Source: Verrucomicrobiaceae bacterium (GTDB taxonomy: Bacteria; Verrucomicrobiota; Verrucomicrobiae; Verrucomicrobiales; Akkermansiaceae). From it: DNA of 12,649 bases. The translations under genes and the position numbers were made by a program. Below the pieces are notes generated by a model. It saw only the letters and a program-made list of their open reading frames with translations. It was not told the origin of the DNA and searched no databases. The stretch spans positions 1 to 12,649 of the forward strand of contig CANBTO010000084.1 of the NCBI GenBank assembly GCA_947372405.1, written 5' to 3'. This document shows, piece after piece, positions 1 through 8,890 of this stretch (position 1 is the stretch's first letter; each line of letters begins with the position of its first letter).

Positions 1-2328
<2,328 letters not shown>

Positions 2329-2377
2329 CCGCTTGCCAAGCCTGCCTTCCTCAATAGACTGCGGACGGATCGCGATC

Positions 2378-3433
2378 ATGGCGGAACTTCTCAGCATTCC
2401 CGGAATCGGCAAAACCACGCTCGAACTGCTCGAGGCGGCGGGTTTCCGTGATGCCGAATCGCTTGCCAAAGCAGGAGTGGACGAGCTGGCCGCCGAACTG
2501 GAACGCGCGAACTCGATCCTGAAGATCTCGAAGCGCGCTCCCGTCCGCTCTTCAGTGAAGAAATGGATCGAATCCGCGCGCGAGCTGTCGGGTGTGGCTG
2601 ACGAGCCCGAGAGGGAGGCATTGATGCCCGTCAATTACGAGGCGACGGCGCAGGTGGTTTCCATGCTTGCCGCGGCACCGTTCGCGATCCCGCTTCCGGC
2701 GCGCATTCTGATAGAAAACCAGCTCGCTGTTTCCGACATTCCACCGGCGATCCTCCTCAACCGTTATTCCGGCGACCTGGATGTCCGCATTGAGCAGCGC
2801 CTTCCACAGAACCGCCCGCCGAAGTCCCCCGTGCCGTCCGGCGGATACGTCCGCATCGCTGAGAATGCCAGCCTCCGTCCCGAGATGGATTCCACGCGCT
2901 TCCGCTCGACCGATGATCGTGGCCAGGTCGGGGAGCGGGTGCCTGCGACAAAGACCACTGTGGAAAACGAGCGCGTCGCCCTGATACGGGGGCCGCGTGC
3001 GAGCACCAACAAGGGGAGAGACCCGCGTTCCAGATGGTACATCCGCGGCGTGCTGCACAATCATCCGGTGCCCGTCGTGGTGGGCGCGGCTGTCACGCTC
3101 CTGCTGATGATCCTTTTCCCGCTGGCGGTGACTTCAGCCCTGCTGCTTCTGCTTTCCAGGGAATCCCCGACGCATTTCTCGTGGGTGCCGGAATGGTTTC
3201 TGGCGTTCCCGCTGGCGCTGCCGGTTGTTGGAGCGGCATATTTGATCTTTGGTCTGGGCTCAAGCTGCCGGATCTGCGGGCAGAAGCTCTTCGCACATCG
3301 GTCCCATCTCAAGAACTCGCGGGCCCATCATCTGCCTGGTCTGGGATATATCTTTCCGCTCTGTGTGCAGATTCTTCTGTTCCGCTGGTTTCGTTGCACC
3401 CACTGCGGCACACCGATCCGTCTGAAAGAGTAG
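2378..3433 (+). CDS. Helix-hairpin-helix membrane protein with C-terminal split zinc ribbon, function unknown
   Basis: The product has 351 residues and I do not recognise it as a named protein. The start is the ATG of MAELLSIPGIGKTTLELLEA, because the frame upstream only overlaps valS and this ATG begins a folded domain. Residues 1 to about 75 form helix-hairpin-helix motifs (IPGIGKTTLELLEAAGF, then AGVDELAAEL), like the DUF4332 or RuvA/RNA polymerase alpha C-terminal type, which usually bind nucleic acid or other proteins. Residues 85-140 are a helical linker domain, and 145-225 are basic and probably disordered. Two membrane segments follow at about 230-258 and 273-294. CxxC pairs at C297/C300 and C340/C343 flank a third hydrophobic stretch (about 320-337) and suggest a zinc ribbon. 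With two membrane passes, both ends would be cytoplasmic. Only a weak purine run (GGACGGA) precedes the ATG. The domain reading is good; the function is unknown. Confidence 0.82.
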   Translation: MAELLSIPGIGKTTLELLEAAGFRDAESLAKAGVDELAAELERANSILKISKRAPVRSSVKKWIESARELSGVADEPEREALMPVNYEATAQVVSMLAAAPFAIPLPARILIENQLAVSDIPPAILLNRYSGDLDVRIEQRLPQNRPPKSPVPSGGYVRIAENASLRPEMDSTRFRSTDDRGQVGERVPATKTTVENERVALIRGPRASTNKGRDPRSRWYIRGVLHNHPVPVVVGAAVTLLLMILFPLAVTSALLLLLSRESPTHFSWVPEWFLAFPLALPVVGAAYLIFGLGSSCRICGQKLFAHRSHLKNSRAHHLPGLGYIFPLCVQILLFRWFRCTHCGTPIRLKE

Positions 3434-3453
3434 GAACCAGAAATGAATTTCCG

Positions 3454-4404
3454 ATGAGGCGCACACTCCAATGGATTCCGGTGATTTCCCTCGCGCTGGC
3501 CTCATGCGCCAAACTTGGGATCGGAGGCAAGCCGAAGGCCGATGAGCCGAGCCCCTTCGGTGCCAGCGGCATCCCTCCCCAGCTCAGGTCGAAAGGACCG
3601 GAAGCAACAGTGACTTTGGGTAAACCGGTCACACCCGGAGGAAACGCGCCGGGCGGCTCCGGAACCCTCAATCTCACGCCCGAGGAGGACATCGTATTCA
3701 CCAATCCAGACAATCCGGACGCCGGTCTTCCAGAGCTCTCCACGATTCTGAAGGCTCCGAAGAATCGCGGTCCGTGGGAGGAAAGCGAGACCATCGCCAG
3801 ACAACGCGCCGTGCTGGAGGGGAAGCCACTGCTCATCTGGTTCACTGATTCCGCGCGCAGCCCGATGTGCAAGGCGTTGGCGCAGGAGTTGTTCGACACT
3901 CCCGATTTCGAGAAATGGGCTTCGGAAAAGCTCGTCCGCCTGCGTGTGGATGCGAACGTCGAGGTGAAGGATGCTGACATCTCGCTGGAAGACAAGGAGT
4001 CACGTATGGTCGATCTCAAGAACTACGTGGCCCGCATGAAGAAGACCTACAAGGTTCTCGGGCATCCTTCCGTGTTGTTATTGAATCCAAGCGGCGAGGT
4101 GATCGGGCGCTACCGCGGTTACAAGCGGGGTGACGCGAATTATTTCTGGGGTCTCATCAAGCACGGCGAAGAGGTTTCCGCAAACGCCTACAAGGATTGG
4201 CGGGCCGGGCTGGAGAAGAAAGGCTACCGCGAATGGCAGGACCGCAAGGATCGCAAGTTGTTTGCCAAGCTCACCGCTTATTCCAAGGGCACGCTGGTTC
4301 TTATACAGCCGGATGGCACCCGCTGCCGGACGCAGGAAGGCAATTTGTCCGACAAGGACCGCGCATGGGTCGCCGAGCAGAAGAAGATCAGAAATATCCA
4401 GTGA
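3454..4404 (+). CDS. Lipoprotein with thioredoxin-like domain and C-terminal SHD1-like domain
   Basis: The product has 316 residues. The start is the ATG of MRRTLQWIPVISLALASC, which gives a lipoprotein signal peptide with lipobox LASC and acylated Cys18; longer frames overlap the upstream gene. Residues 20-100 are Pro/Gly-rich and probably a flexible tether. Residues 110-250 resemble a thioredoxin fold: GKPLLIWFTDSARSPMC, a middle insertion, and LGHPSVLLLNPSGEVIGRYRG with a likely cis-proline at 205. The usual CxxC active site is SPMC, so only Cys139 remains, and classical disulfide reductase chemistry is unlikely unless a partner supplies a thiol. Residues 259-312 (REWQDR, LVLIQPDGT, LSDKDRAWV) resemble the SHD1 domain common in Verrucomicrobiota and Planctomycetes exported proteins. 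The gene lies 20 bases after the HHH membrane gene and is probably translated from the same mRNA. AGGAA occurs 17 bases upstream, too far for a normal ribosome site. It likely acts at the cell envelope; the substrate is unknown. Confidence 0.85.
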   Translation: MRRTLQWIPVISLALASCAKLGIGGKPKADEPSPFGASGIPPQLRSKGPEATVTLGKPVTPGGNAPGGSGTLNLTPEEDIVFTNPDNPDAGLPELSTILKAPKNRGPWEESETIARQRAVLEGKPLLIWFTDSARSPMCKALAQELFDTPDFEKWASEKLVRLRVDANVEVKDADISLEDKESRMVDLKNYVARMKKTYKVLGHPSVLLLNPSGEVIGRYRGYKRGDANYFWGLIKHGEEVSANAYKDWRAGLEKKGYREWQDRKDRKLFAKLTAYSKGTLVLIQPDGTRCRTQEGNLSDKDRAWVAEQKKIRNIQ

Positions 4405-4406
4405 CG

Positions 4407-4441
4407 AAAAAACCCGGACGGCATTTGGCCGACCGGGCTTT
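4407..4441. terminator. Bidirectional rho-independent terminator
   Basis: The hairpin is CCCGG-a-CGGC, loop ATTTG, GCCG-a-CCGGG (4413-4437), nine GC pairs interrupted by one A/A mismatch. An A6 run (4407-4412) lies on the left and CTTT on the right. Read on the minus strand the stem is followed by T6, a good terminator for the PEP-CTERM gene ending at 4462. On the plus strand the U tract is short, but the hairpin starts 9 bases after the lipoprotein stop codon. It therefore probably serves both converging transcripts. Confidence 0.85.
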
Positions 4442-4461
4442 GAACAAGAAGCTGTATTCGA

Positions 4462-5100
4462 TCAGATCCTTCTACGGCGAACGAGCATCGCGGCACCAAG
4501 CAGTCCGAGAGCTGCGGCCGAGGGTTCTGGCACCAAGGTGAAGGTGGCTTTGTAGTTTAGGCCTCCGTTGACGTTTCCTATTACAGGCGCGGCATCGACA
4601 CTGTTGGTGGTGATTTGCGAATAGGCTTCAAGCGTGTAGTTCCCTGGAGCAAGTCCAGAAAGGATATTCGAAGACAAAGTGAGGCTGGAATTGGCGCCCT
4701 GAACATCTCCGCCCCATTGTTGGTCGCCGGCACTGTTGAGATTGGCAGGATGGCCGCCATCGGTCTGGTTCCATTGGAAAGGCATGTTGACCCCTGTGAA
4801 TGATCCAGTGGCTCCGCCACTCGTGAGCCAGACGCGCCAGAAAACGCCGTGTGATAAAACATCCGAGAAGTTGTTCTTGAATGACTTCTGTTGTCCGCCG
4901 AGCTGATAGGTGTCGGTAAGTGAGAACGTGCCAAGATTTGCACTGTCAAAATCCGTATTGGGCGTTACCGCTCCGATATCATAAAAGGTAAGGCCACCTC
5001 CATTTGTGGTGGTGAAAAGGAAGGAATCATAGATTCCGGAAGCCGCGAAGCAATTGCCCGCTGCAATGAATAAACCGGCTGCTAGTAGTTTCTGTTTCAT
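4462..5100 (-). CDS. Small exported PEP-CTERM sorting-domain protein
   Basis: The product has 212 residues. The ATG at 5100 starts a clear signal peptide (MKQKLLAAGLFIAAGNCFA, cleavage near residue 19-20); the frame further upstream is not protein-like. The mature part is rich in Gly, Asn, Ser and Thr and is predicted to be mostly beta strand (LTFYDIGAVTPNTDFDSANL, FSLTDTYQLGG, LSGLAPGNYTLEAYSQ). The C-terminus (190-212) is a PEP-CTERM tail: VPEP, a hydrophobic helix and RRRR-I. In known systems an exosortase in the inner membrane recognises this tail and sends the protein to the outer surface or matrix. No exosortase is in this window, so it must be encoded elsewhere. The gene starts 47 bases after the stop of a larger PEP-CTERM gene on the same strand, and the 4407-4441 hairpin ends it, so the two may form one transcript. 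No Shine-Dalgarno sequence precedes the ATG. The function of the mature domain is unrecognised. Confidence 0.88.
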   Translation of the reverse strand: MKQKLLAAGLFIAAGNCFAASGIYDSFLFTTTNGGGLTFYDIGAVTPNTDFDSANLGTFSLTDTYQLGGQQKSFKNNFSDVLSHGVFWRVWLTSGGATGSFTGVNMPFQWNQTDGGHPANLNSAGDQQWGGDVQGANSSLTLSSNILSGLAPGNYTLEAYSQITTNSVDAAPVIGNVNGGLNYKATFTLVPEPSAAALGLLGAAMLVRRRRI

Positions 5101-5147
5101 GATGACTGGAGGTTTGTGGATGTGTGCAAGTAGACGTGCGTATTGGT

Positions 5148-7403
5148 TCAATCGCGTCTGCGGCGGCGCAGGAGCAGGAGCGAGCCGATCAGTCCGAGAC
5201 CCGCGGCGGCGGGCTCCGGAACCACGGTCATGGTGATGAAACTGGTCGCTCCGGACTGATCCGACGTGAAGTTCGATCCACCGGTGGTGTCGTTGTAATT
5301 GAAAAGCCAGGTGTTGGAGCCAAGAGTGATCTGGGAGTCGTCCGCCAGCGTGGTTCCATTGTAGGTGAAGAGCTCGCCGCTCGTCCATCCGCCGAAGTAA
5401 CTGATCAACGTGATTTTGGAGCCGTTAGCCAGAGTGCCTGAAGCCAGTTGGGTCAATGTGAGCGTGGTGGTGCCGGCGATGTCGATGGTGCCGCTGGAGG
5501 CGACCAGGTCCCCGTTGAGCGCCGCGGAGTTCAACTCGTAGGCAAAGGTCGAACCATTTGTGAAGCTGAGGGCACCGGTGCCAAGCGATTCAATCGACGA
5601 TCCGGGAGCGAGCGTGCCCGAGATGTTGACCGCACCTGCGACACTGCCGGAGCCGCCGAGGGTTCCGCTGGTGGAAACGTTGACGGCACCGCTACCGGAG
5701 TTCGTGCCGTTGACCAGCAGTTTTCCGGCGGAAACCGTGGTGGTGCCGCTGTAGCTGTTGGCTCCGGAAAGGATGAGTGTGCCGGCTCCATTCATGGTCA
5801 CGGAACCGCTGCCGGTGGAATTATAGATCGTGCCGCTGTGATTGATCGTGCCCGTCGAGGCAGGCGTCATGGTGAGCGTGAATCCCTTGATGTCGGTGCC
5901 CAAAAGGAACGAGGTGTCGGCTCCGGTGTGGGTCTGGGTGAGACTCAGTGTGCCGCCCGCCGACTGGGTGACAGTCAAATTGCGGTCCATTCCGATATGG
6001 CCGGAAAGGGTGTTGGTTCCCGAGGTGTTCTGCGAGTTGATGGACAGGTTTCCGCTGCCACTGGTTGTGACCGGATTGATCACGCTGGAGAGGGTCGTGC
6101 CGCCGGTGGTCGTGGAGAGGTTGATGCTGGCATCCACGGACGATCCGGTGGTGGAGCCCAGACGGATGGTTGAATTCGCCGCAGAGCCAGCGGATGTGAA
6201 GGCCAAGGTTCCAGCACGCACGAATGTCTGACCTGAGTAGGTGTTGGCGTTCGAGAGGGTGACGGTCGGTCCGCCTGCGGTGCCGTCCACACCTACGACA
6301 AGCTGGCCGCTGCCAGTGCTGTTGCCGATCACGCCGGTGATGCTGATGTTGCCGCCAGTGCCCGTTAGAGTCAGTGTCTGGGCTTTGAGGTCGAGTGTCG
6401 CGTTGGTGATGGAAAGCGTGCCGCCGGATGCCTGGTTCATGCGCAAGCCGGCATCCAGAAACACATTGCCGCTGATCGTGTTGGTGCCACTGGTGTTTTG
6501 GGAATCGATGAGATAAGTGCCGGTGCCGCCCGAGTAACCGGGGTTGACAATGCTGCCGATGGATAGTCCGCCGGAGGCGCTGGAGAAAACGAGGCTGGCA
6601 TTGCCGCTGCCACTTGCGGTATTGCCCAGGCGGATGGCGCTCGTGCTGGACAAGCCGCCACCGGAGGCGATTTGCAAGGTGCCGTTGTTCACAAAAGTGT
6701 CACCACCATAGGTGTTCACCGCTCCATAAGCGACGGTGGTTCCCTGGTTGATGACCACACTGTTGCCGCCGCTGTTGCCTGTACTGGAGATGATCCCGTT
6801 GAACGTCACCGTCTTGCCTCCGTAGATCTGGAGCTGTGTGGAACCGGCGAGATCGATCTTGTTGCCGCTGGCGAAAGACACATTCCCGTTCACCGCGTTG
6901 ATCTCCGCCTTGTTGTTGGAGCCACCGCTCAGCACGATCGTCTGGCCGCTGGTCAGGTTGAAGTTTTGGGTGAGATAAGAGTCGTTTTCGATGCGCGGAA
7001 AGTTGCCGGTTCCGAAGTCAAACATCGTGAAACCATTGCCAGTGATGGTGAAGGCGGTGTCGTTGGCCGAGGATCCGTCCGTGCCGTTACCTGCGGAGTT
7101 GCTGTCCTGGAACGTGATACGGTAGCCGGACCAGCTCAGGTTGTTGTTCGAGGTGGTAAACCCGTTTCCTCCAGCCGCCTTGTAGCCTTGGCCAAAGAAA
7201 AGATTTCGCTCATCGGAACTCGGCGAGGTGGAATCCCAGCTGTTGGCTGTTCCCCAGTTGCCATCACTGCCTTTGCCCTTCCAGCCGGTGCCATTGATCG
7301 TCGCGGCGGAAGCCATCGACTGCAAAAACAGGAAAACGAACGAGCTGCATTGAATCGTCGCATATGCAGTGGAACGAAGAAAGGGGGAAACTTTGGGTTT
7401 CAC
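5148..7403 (-). CDS. Large exported beta-helical protein with autotransporter-associated beta-strand repeats and PEP-CTERM tail
   Basis: The product has 751 residues if translated from the GTG at 7403. That start gives an ideal signal peptide: MKPK, a hydrophobic segment FVFLFL, and ASA cleavage at residue 33. The frame is open up to a TTG at 7460 (770 residues), but the 19 extra residues would precede the signal peptide, so I prefer GTG. The first in-frame ATG is residue 30, too late for a signal peptide. The mature protein is almost all Gly/Ser/Thr/Asn. It carries autotransporter-associated beta-strand repeats such as GTLILSGANSYSGTTTVSAG and LSNANTYSGQTFVRAGTLAF, which form a beta helix. 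No autotransporter barrel is present. Instead residues 728-751 are a PEP-CTERM tail (VPEP, hydrophobic helix, five Arg, Asp), pointing to exosortase-dependent surface display. It is the promoter-proximal gene of the PEP-CTERM pair. No Shine-Dalgarno sequence precedes either candidate start. It is likely a surface or adhesion-type structural protein; the ligand is unknown. Confidence 0.88.
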   Translation of the reverse strand: MKPKVSPFLRSTAYATIQCSSFVFLFLQSMASAATINGTGWKGKGSDGNWGTANSWDSTSPSSDERNLFFGQGYKAAGGNGFTTSNNNLSWSGYRITFQDSNSAGNGTDGSSANDTAFTITGNGFTMFDFGTGNFPRIENDSYLTQNFNLTSGQTIVLSGGSNNKAEINAVNGNVSFASGNKIDLAGSTQLQIYGGKTVTFNGIISSTGNSGGNSVVINQGTTVAYGAVNTYGGDTFVNNGTLQIASGGGLSSTSAIRLGNTASGSGNASLVFSSASGGLSIGSIVNPGYSGGTGTYLIDSQNTSGTNTISGNVFLDAGLRMNQASGGTLSITNATLDLKAQTLTLTGTGGNISITGVIGNSTGSGQLVVGVDGTAGGPTVTLSNANTYSGQTFVRAGTLAFTSAGSAANSTIRLGSTTGSSVDASINLSTTTGGTTLSSVINPVTTSGSGNLSINSQNTSGTNTLSGHIGMDRNLTVTQSAGGTLSLTQTHTGADTSFLLGTDIKGFTLTMTPASTGTINHSGTIYNSTGSGSVTMNGAGTLILSGANSYSGTTTVSAGKLLVNGTNSGSGAVNVSTSGTLGGSGSVAGAVNISGTLAPGSSIESLGTGALSFTNGSTFAYELNSAALNGDLVASSGTIDIAGTTTLTLTQLASGTLANGSKITLISYFGGWTSGELFTYNGTTLADDSQITLGSNTWLFNYNDTTGGSNFTSDQSGATSFITMTVVPEPAAAGLGLIGSLLLLRRRRRD
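5760..6716 (-). repeat. Two-unit internal duplication in the beta-helical protein
   Basis: Two long, diverged coding units are marked by NTYGGDTF (residue 230) and NTYSGQTF (387); a third anchor, NSYSGTTT (549), opens a shorter final repeat. Spacing is 157 and 162 residues. Both long units contain the matching blocks IRLG, SQNTSGTNT-(I/L)-SG and SGGTLS in the same order. This points to an old tandem duplication of about 480 bp, now diverged at the DNA level. Confidence 0.75.
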
Positions 7404-7563
7404 GGTTGGACAGGGTTGGATTTCAAAAAATGGGTTTGCGGAAAACCGCACGGACTTCAACCAGTTGGGAGGCTGACAAAAAACGAGGGAGCGTCAATTT
7501 GATTTTCCTGGCGCTCTCGACAAGTGAATGGGCCTGCCCTCAGGGCTTCATGGTTCAAATGTG

Positions 7564-7602
7564 AAAACCGGTCCTCCGGTTTAAAAAAAACGGGAATTTT
7601 TT
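7564..7602 (-). terminator. Hairpin terminator after the 85-aa gene
   Basis: The stem is AAACCGG / CCGGTTT (7565-7571 and 7576-7582) with loop TCCT. Read on the minus strand it begins about 20 bases after the stop at 7603, and the right arm runs into TTTT. Between the stop and the hairpin lie A6-7 and T8 tracts that can also pair weakly with each other. This fits a rho-independent end for the rluD/85-aa transcript and insulates the PEP-CTERM genes downstream. Confidence 0.65.
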
Positions 7603-7860
7603 TCAGCAGTCGGTCTCCTCCGGCTGAAGCGGCAGTTCGTCGAGGGCGAAGCGGTAGGCTTTTTCATCGAATCCGCGCTTCTGGCGCAGCACCGCGTCCA
7701 TTTCTTCCCCTAGGCAGAGGGCGATCTGGTTTTTCGCTTCATTTTCCTCCAGCCCGGCCTTGAGCAGGCGTTGGTAGGTTTTGGCCACGTATTTTGTTTG
7801 TGGGGAAACAAGCTGCTGCTCCACGGCGGCAAGGAGGTCTGGGAGAAGGTCGTCGGACAT
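7603..7860 (-). CDS. Small helical protein of unknown function
   Basis: The product has 85 residues, from the ATG of MSDDLLPDLLAAVEQQLV to ETDC. I do not recognise the family. The composition is that of a compact, acidic, all-helical cytoplasmic protein: an amphipathic helix (LLPDLLAAVEQQLV), then YVAKTYQRLLKAGLEENEA, NQIALCLGEEMDAVLRQK and FDEKAYRFALDELP, with no membrane segment or signal peptide. The regular codon use and the 19-base gap after rluD on the same strand support a real gene in an rluD operon, and a hairpin terminator follows. The bases before the ATG are pyrimidine-rich (CTTCCTCCC), with no Shine-Dalgarno sequence. The longer frame reaching 8181 overlaps rluD out of frame and is not used. 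Confidence 0.75.
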   Translation of the reverse strand: MSDDLLPDLLAAVEQQLVSPQTKYVAKTYQRLLKAGLEENEAKNQIALCLGEEMDAVLRQKRGFDEKAYRFALDELPLQPEETDC

Positions 7861-7879
7861 GGGAGGAAGTGGAAAGTGA

Positions 7880-8812
7880 TCAGTGCACAGTGATTTGTGG
7901 AAGAGGCGCATCCGTGGTCCAGTGATGGAACTCCTCGGGAATCGGCGCTTCGAAGCGGTGACGTGTGCCGATGATCGGATGATCGAAGGAAAGCCGCCAG
8001 GCATGCAGCATGAGACGGTCCGGATTGGATGGGTTTTTCGAAGGCTTGCCGTAGATTGGATCGCCTGACAGCGGGGTGCCCTTGTGGTGCATGTGGACGC
8101 GGATCTGGTGGGTGCGGCCGGTGTGGAGGTGGCAGAGGACGAGGGCGGTGATCGTGGCGGCGTCGGTGGCAAGCACCTCATAATCGGTGATGGCGGTTTT
8201 CCCTCCGGGCGGATTGACGACGGCCATTTTCTGTCGGTTCACGGGGTGGCGGCCGATGTGGGTGAAGATCGTGTCCTTGGCGGGTTTCGGGATGCCGGTG
8301 GTCACTGCTAGGTAGAGTTTCTCCATCGTGCTGCGCTCGGAAAACTGGGTGACGAGAGATTGGTGGGCGGCGTCGGATTTTGCCACGACGAGGCAGCCGG
8401 AGGTGTCCTTGTCCAGCCGATGGACGATTCCCGGCCGCTCGACGCCTCCAATGCCGGAGAGTTTTCCCCTGCAATGGTGGAGCAGCGCGTTGACCAAGGT
8501 GCCGTCCGGATTGCCGGGAGCTGGGTGGACGACCATGCCGGGCGCCTTGTTGAGCACCAGCAGGTCGTCGTCCTCAAACAGGATGTCGAGCGGGATGTCC
8601 TGGGCGGCGGCATCGAGCGGCACGGCCTCGGGCAGGGCGATGGTGATGAGCGCGCCGGACTTGACGGAGTCCCGGGGTTTCGCGGGGGAGCCATTGACGA
8701 GGATGTATTGCTCCCGGATGAGCGTCTGGATGCGCGAGCGCGAGAGGTCCGGGAGGCGGGAGGCGAGAAAAGCGTCCAGTCGCTCGGCGGGGGCATCGAC
8801 ACGTAGTTCCAC
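7880..8812 (-). CDS. rluD: RluD-family 23S rRNA pseudouridine synthase
   Basis: The product has 310 residues and belongs to the RsuA/RluA pseudouridine synthases, which isomerise uridines in RNA. RluD itself modifies helix 69 of 23S rRNA and aids 50S assembly. Residues 1 to about 60 are an S4 RNA-binding domain (RLDAFLASRLPDLSRSRIQT, ILVNGSPAKP). The catalytic domain follows: DDDLLVLNKAPGMVVHPAPG, then the active-site motif HRLDKDTSG with catalytic Asp134 (bases 8411-8413), then TGRTHQIRVHMHHKGTPLSGD and a C-terminal LHAWRLSFDHP. All key motifs are intact and the length is normal. The start is a GTG; GGAG lies 11 bases upstream, the best ribosome site in the window. RluC or RluA specificity cannot be excluded from sequence reading alone, but the S4 domain and length favour RluD. 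It is probably co-transcribed with the 85-aa gene and divergent from the kinase gene. Confidence 0.93.
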   Translation of the reverse strand: MELRVDAPAERLDAFLASRLPDLSRSRIQTLIREQYILVNGSPAKPRDSVKSGALITIALPEAVPLDAAAQDIPLDILFEDDDLLVLNKAPGMVVHPAPGNPDGTLVNALLHHCRGKLSGIGGVERPGIVHRLDKDTSGCLVVAKSDAAHQSLVTQFSERSTMEKLYLAVTTGIPKPAKDTIFTHIGRHPVNRQKMAVVNPPGGKTAITDYEVLATDAATITALVLCHLHTGRTHQIRVHMHHKGTPLSGDPIYGKPSKNPSNPDRLMLHAWRLSFDHPIIGTRHRFEAPIPEEFHHWTTDAPLPQITVH

Positions 8813-8890
8813 GGCTTGAGTTTCTCCGGCCAGCCTGATGCGGCAAGTTCAAGTTTGCACTCAGCGCCGGTGTATCGGTAGCTTGTGCGC
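8813..8890. promoter_or_regulatory. Divergent promoter region between rluD and the kinase gene
   Basis: Only 78 bases separate two head-to-head starts, so promoters for both directions should lie here or inside the opposite gene. I see no convincing -35/-10 pair; TTGCAC with TAGCTT 18 bases later on the plus strand is a weak match lying very close to the kinase start. The call rests on gene orientation. Confidence 0.35.
8824..8827 (-). promoter_or_regulatory. Shine-Dalgarno site of rluD
   Basis: On the minus strand GGAG is followed after 11 bases by the GTG start of rluD. It supports that GTG over in-frame alternatives. It is the only reasonable Shine-Dalgarno match next to a start in this window. 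Confidence 0.5.

Noticed and set aside
5448..6173. 241-residue plus-strand frame, Gly/Arg-rich, inside the beta-repeat gene
   Set aside because: Repeated GGC/ACC codons of the minus gene leave other frames open; composition is low-complexity.
7469..7497. TTGACG (minus strand, 7497-7492) as the -35 of the large PEP-CTERM gene
   Set aside because: No -10-like hexamer is found 16-18 bases downstream; AGCCTC is there instead.
6672..7502. 276-residue plus-strand frame over the start of the beta-repeat gene
   Set aside because: It is antisense to the signal peptide and beta-strand region; no motifs, and it would run through the minus-strand promoter area.
7532..7542. Palindrome GCCCTCAGGGC upstream of the large PEP-CTERM gene
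   Set aside because: Five-base arms with a one-base centre; too short to claim an operator without other copies.
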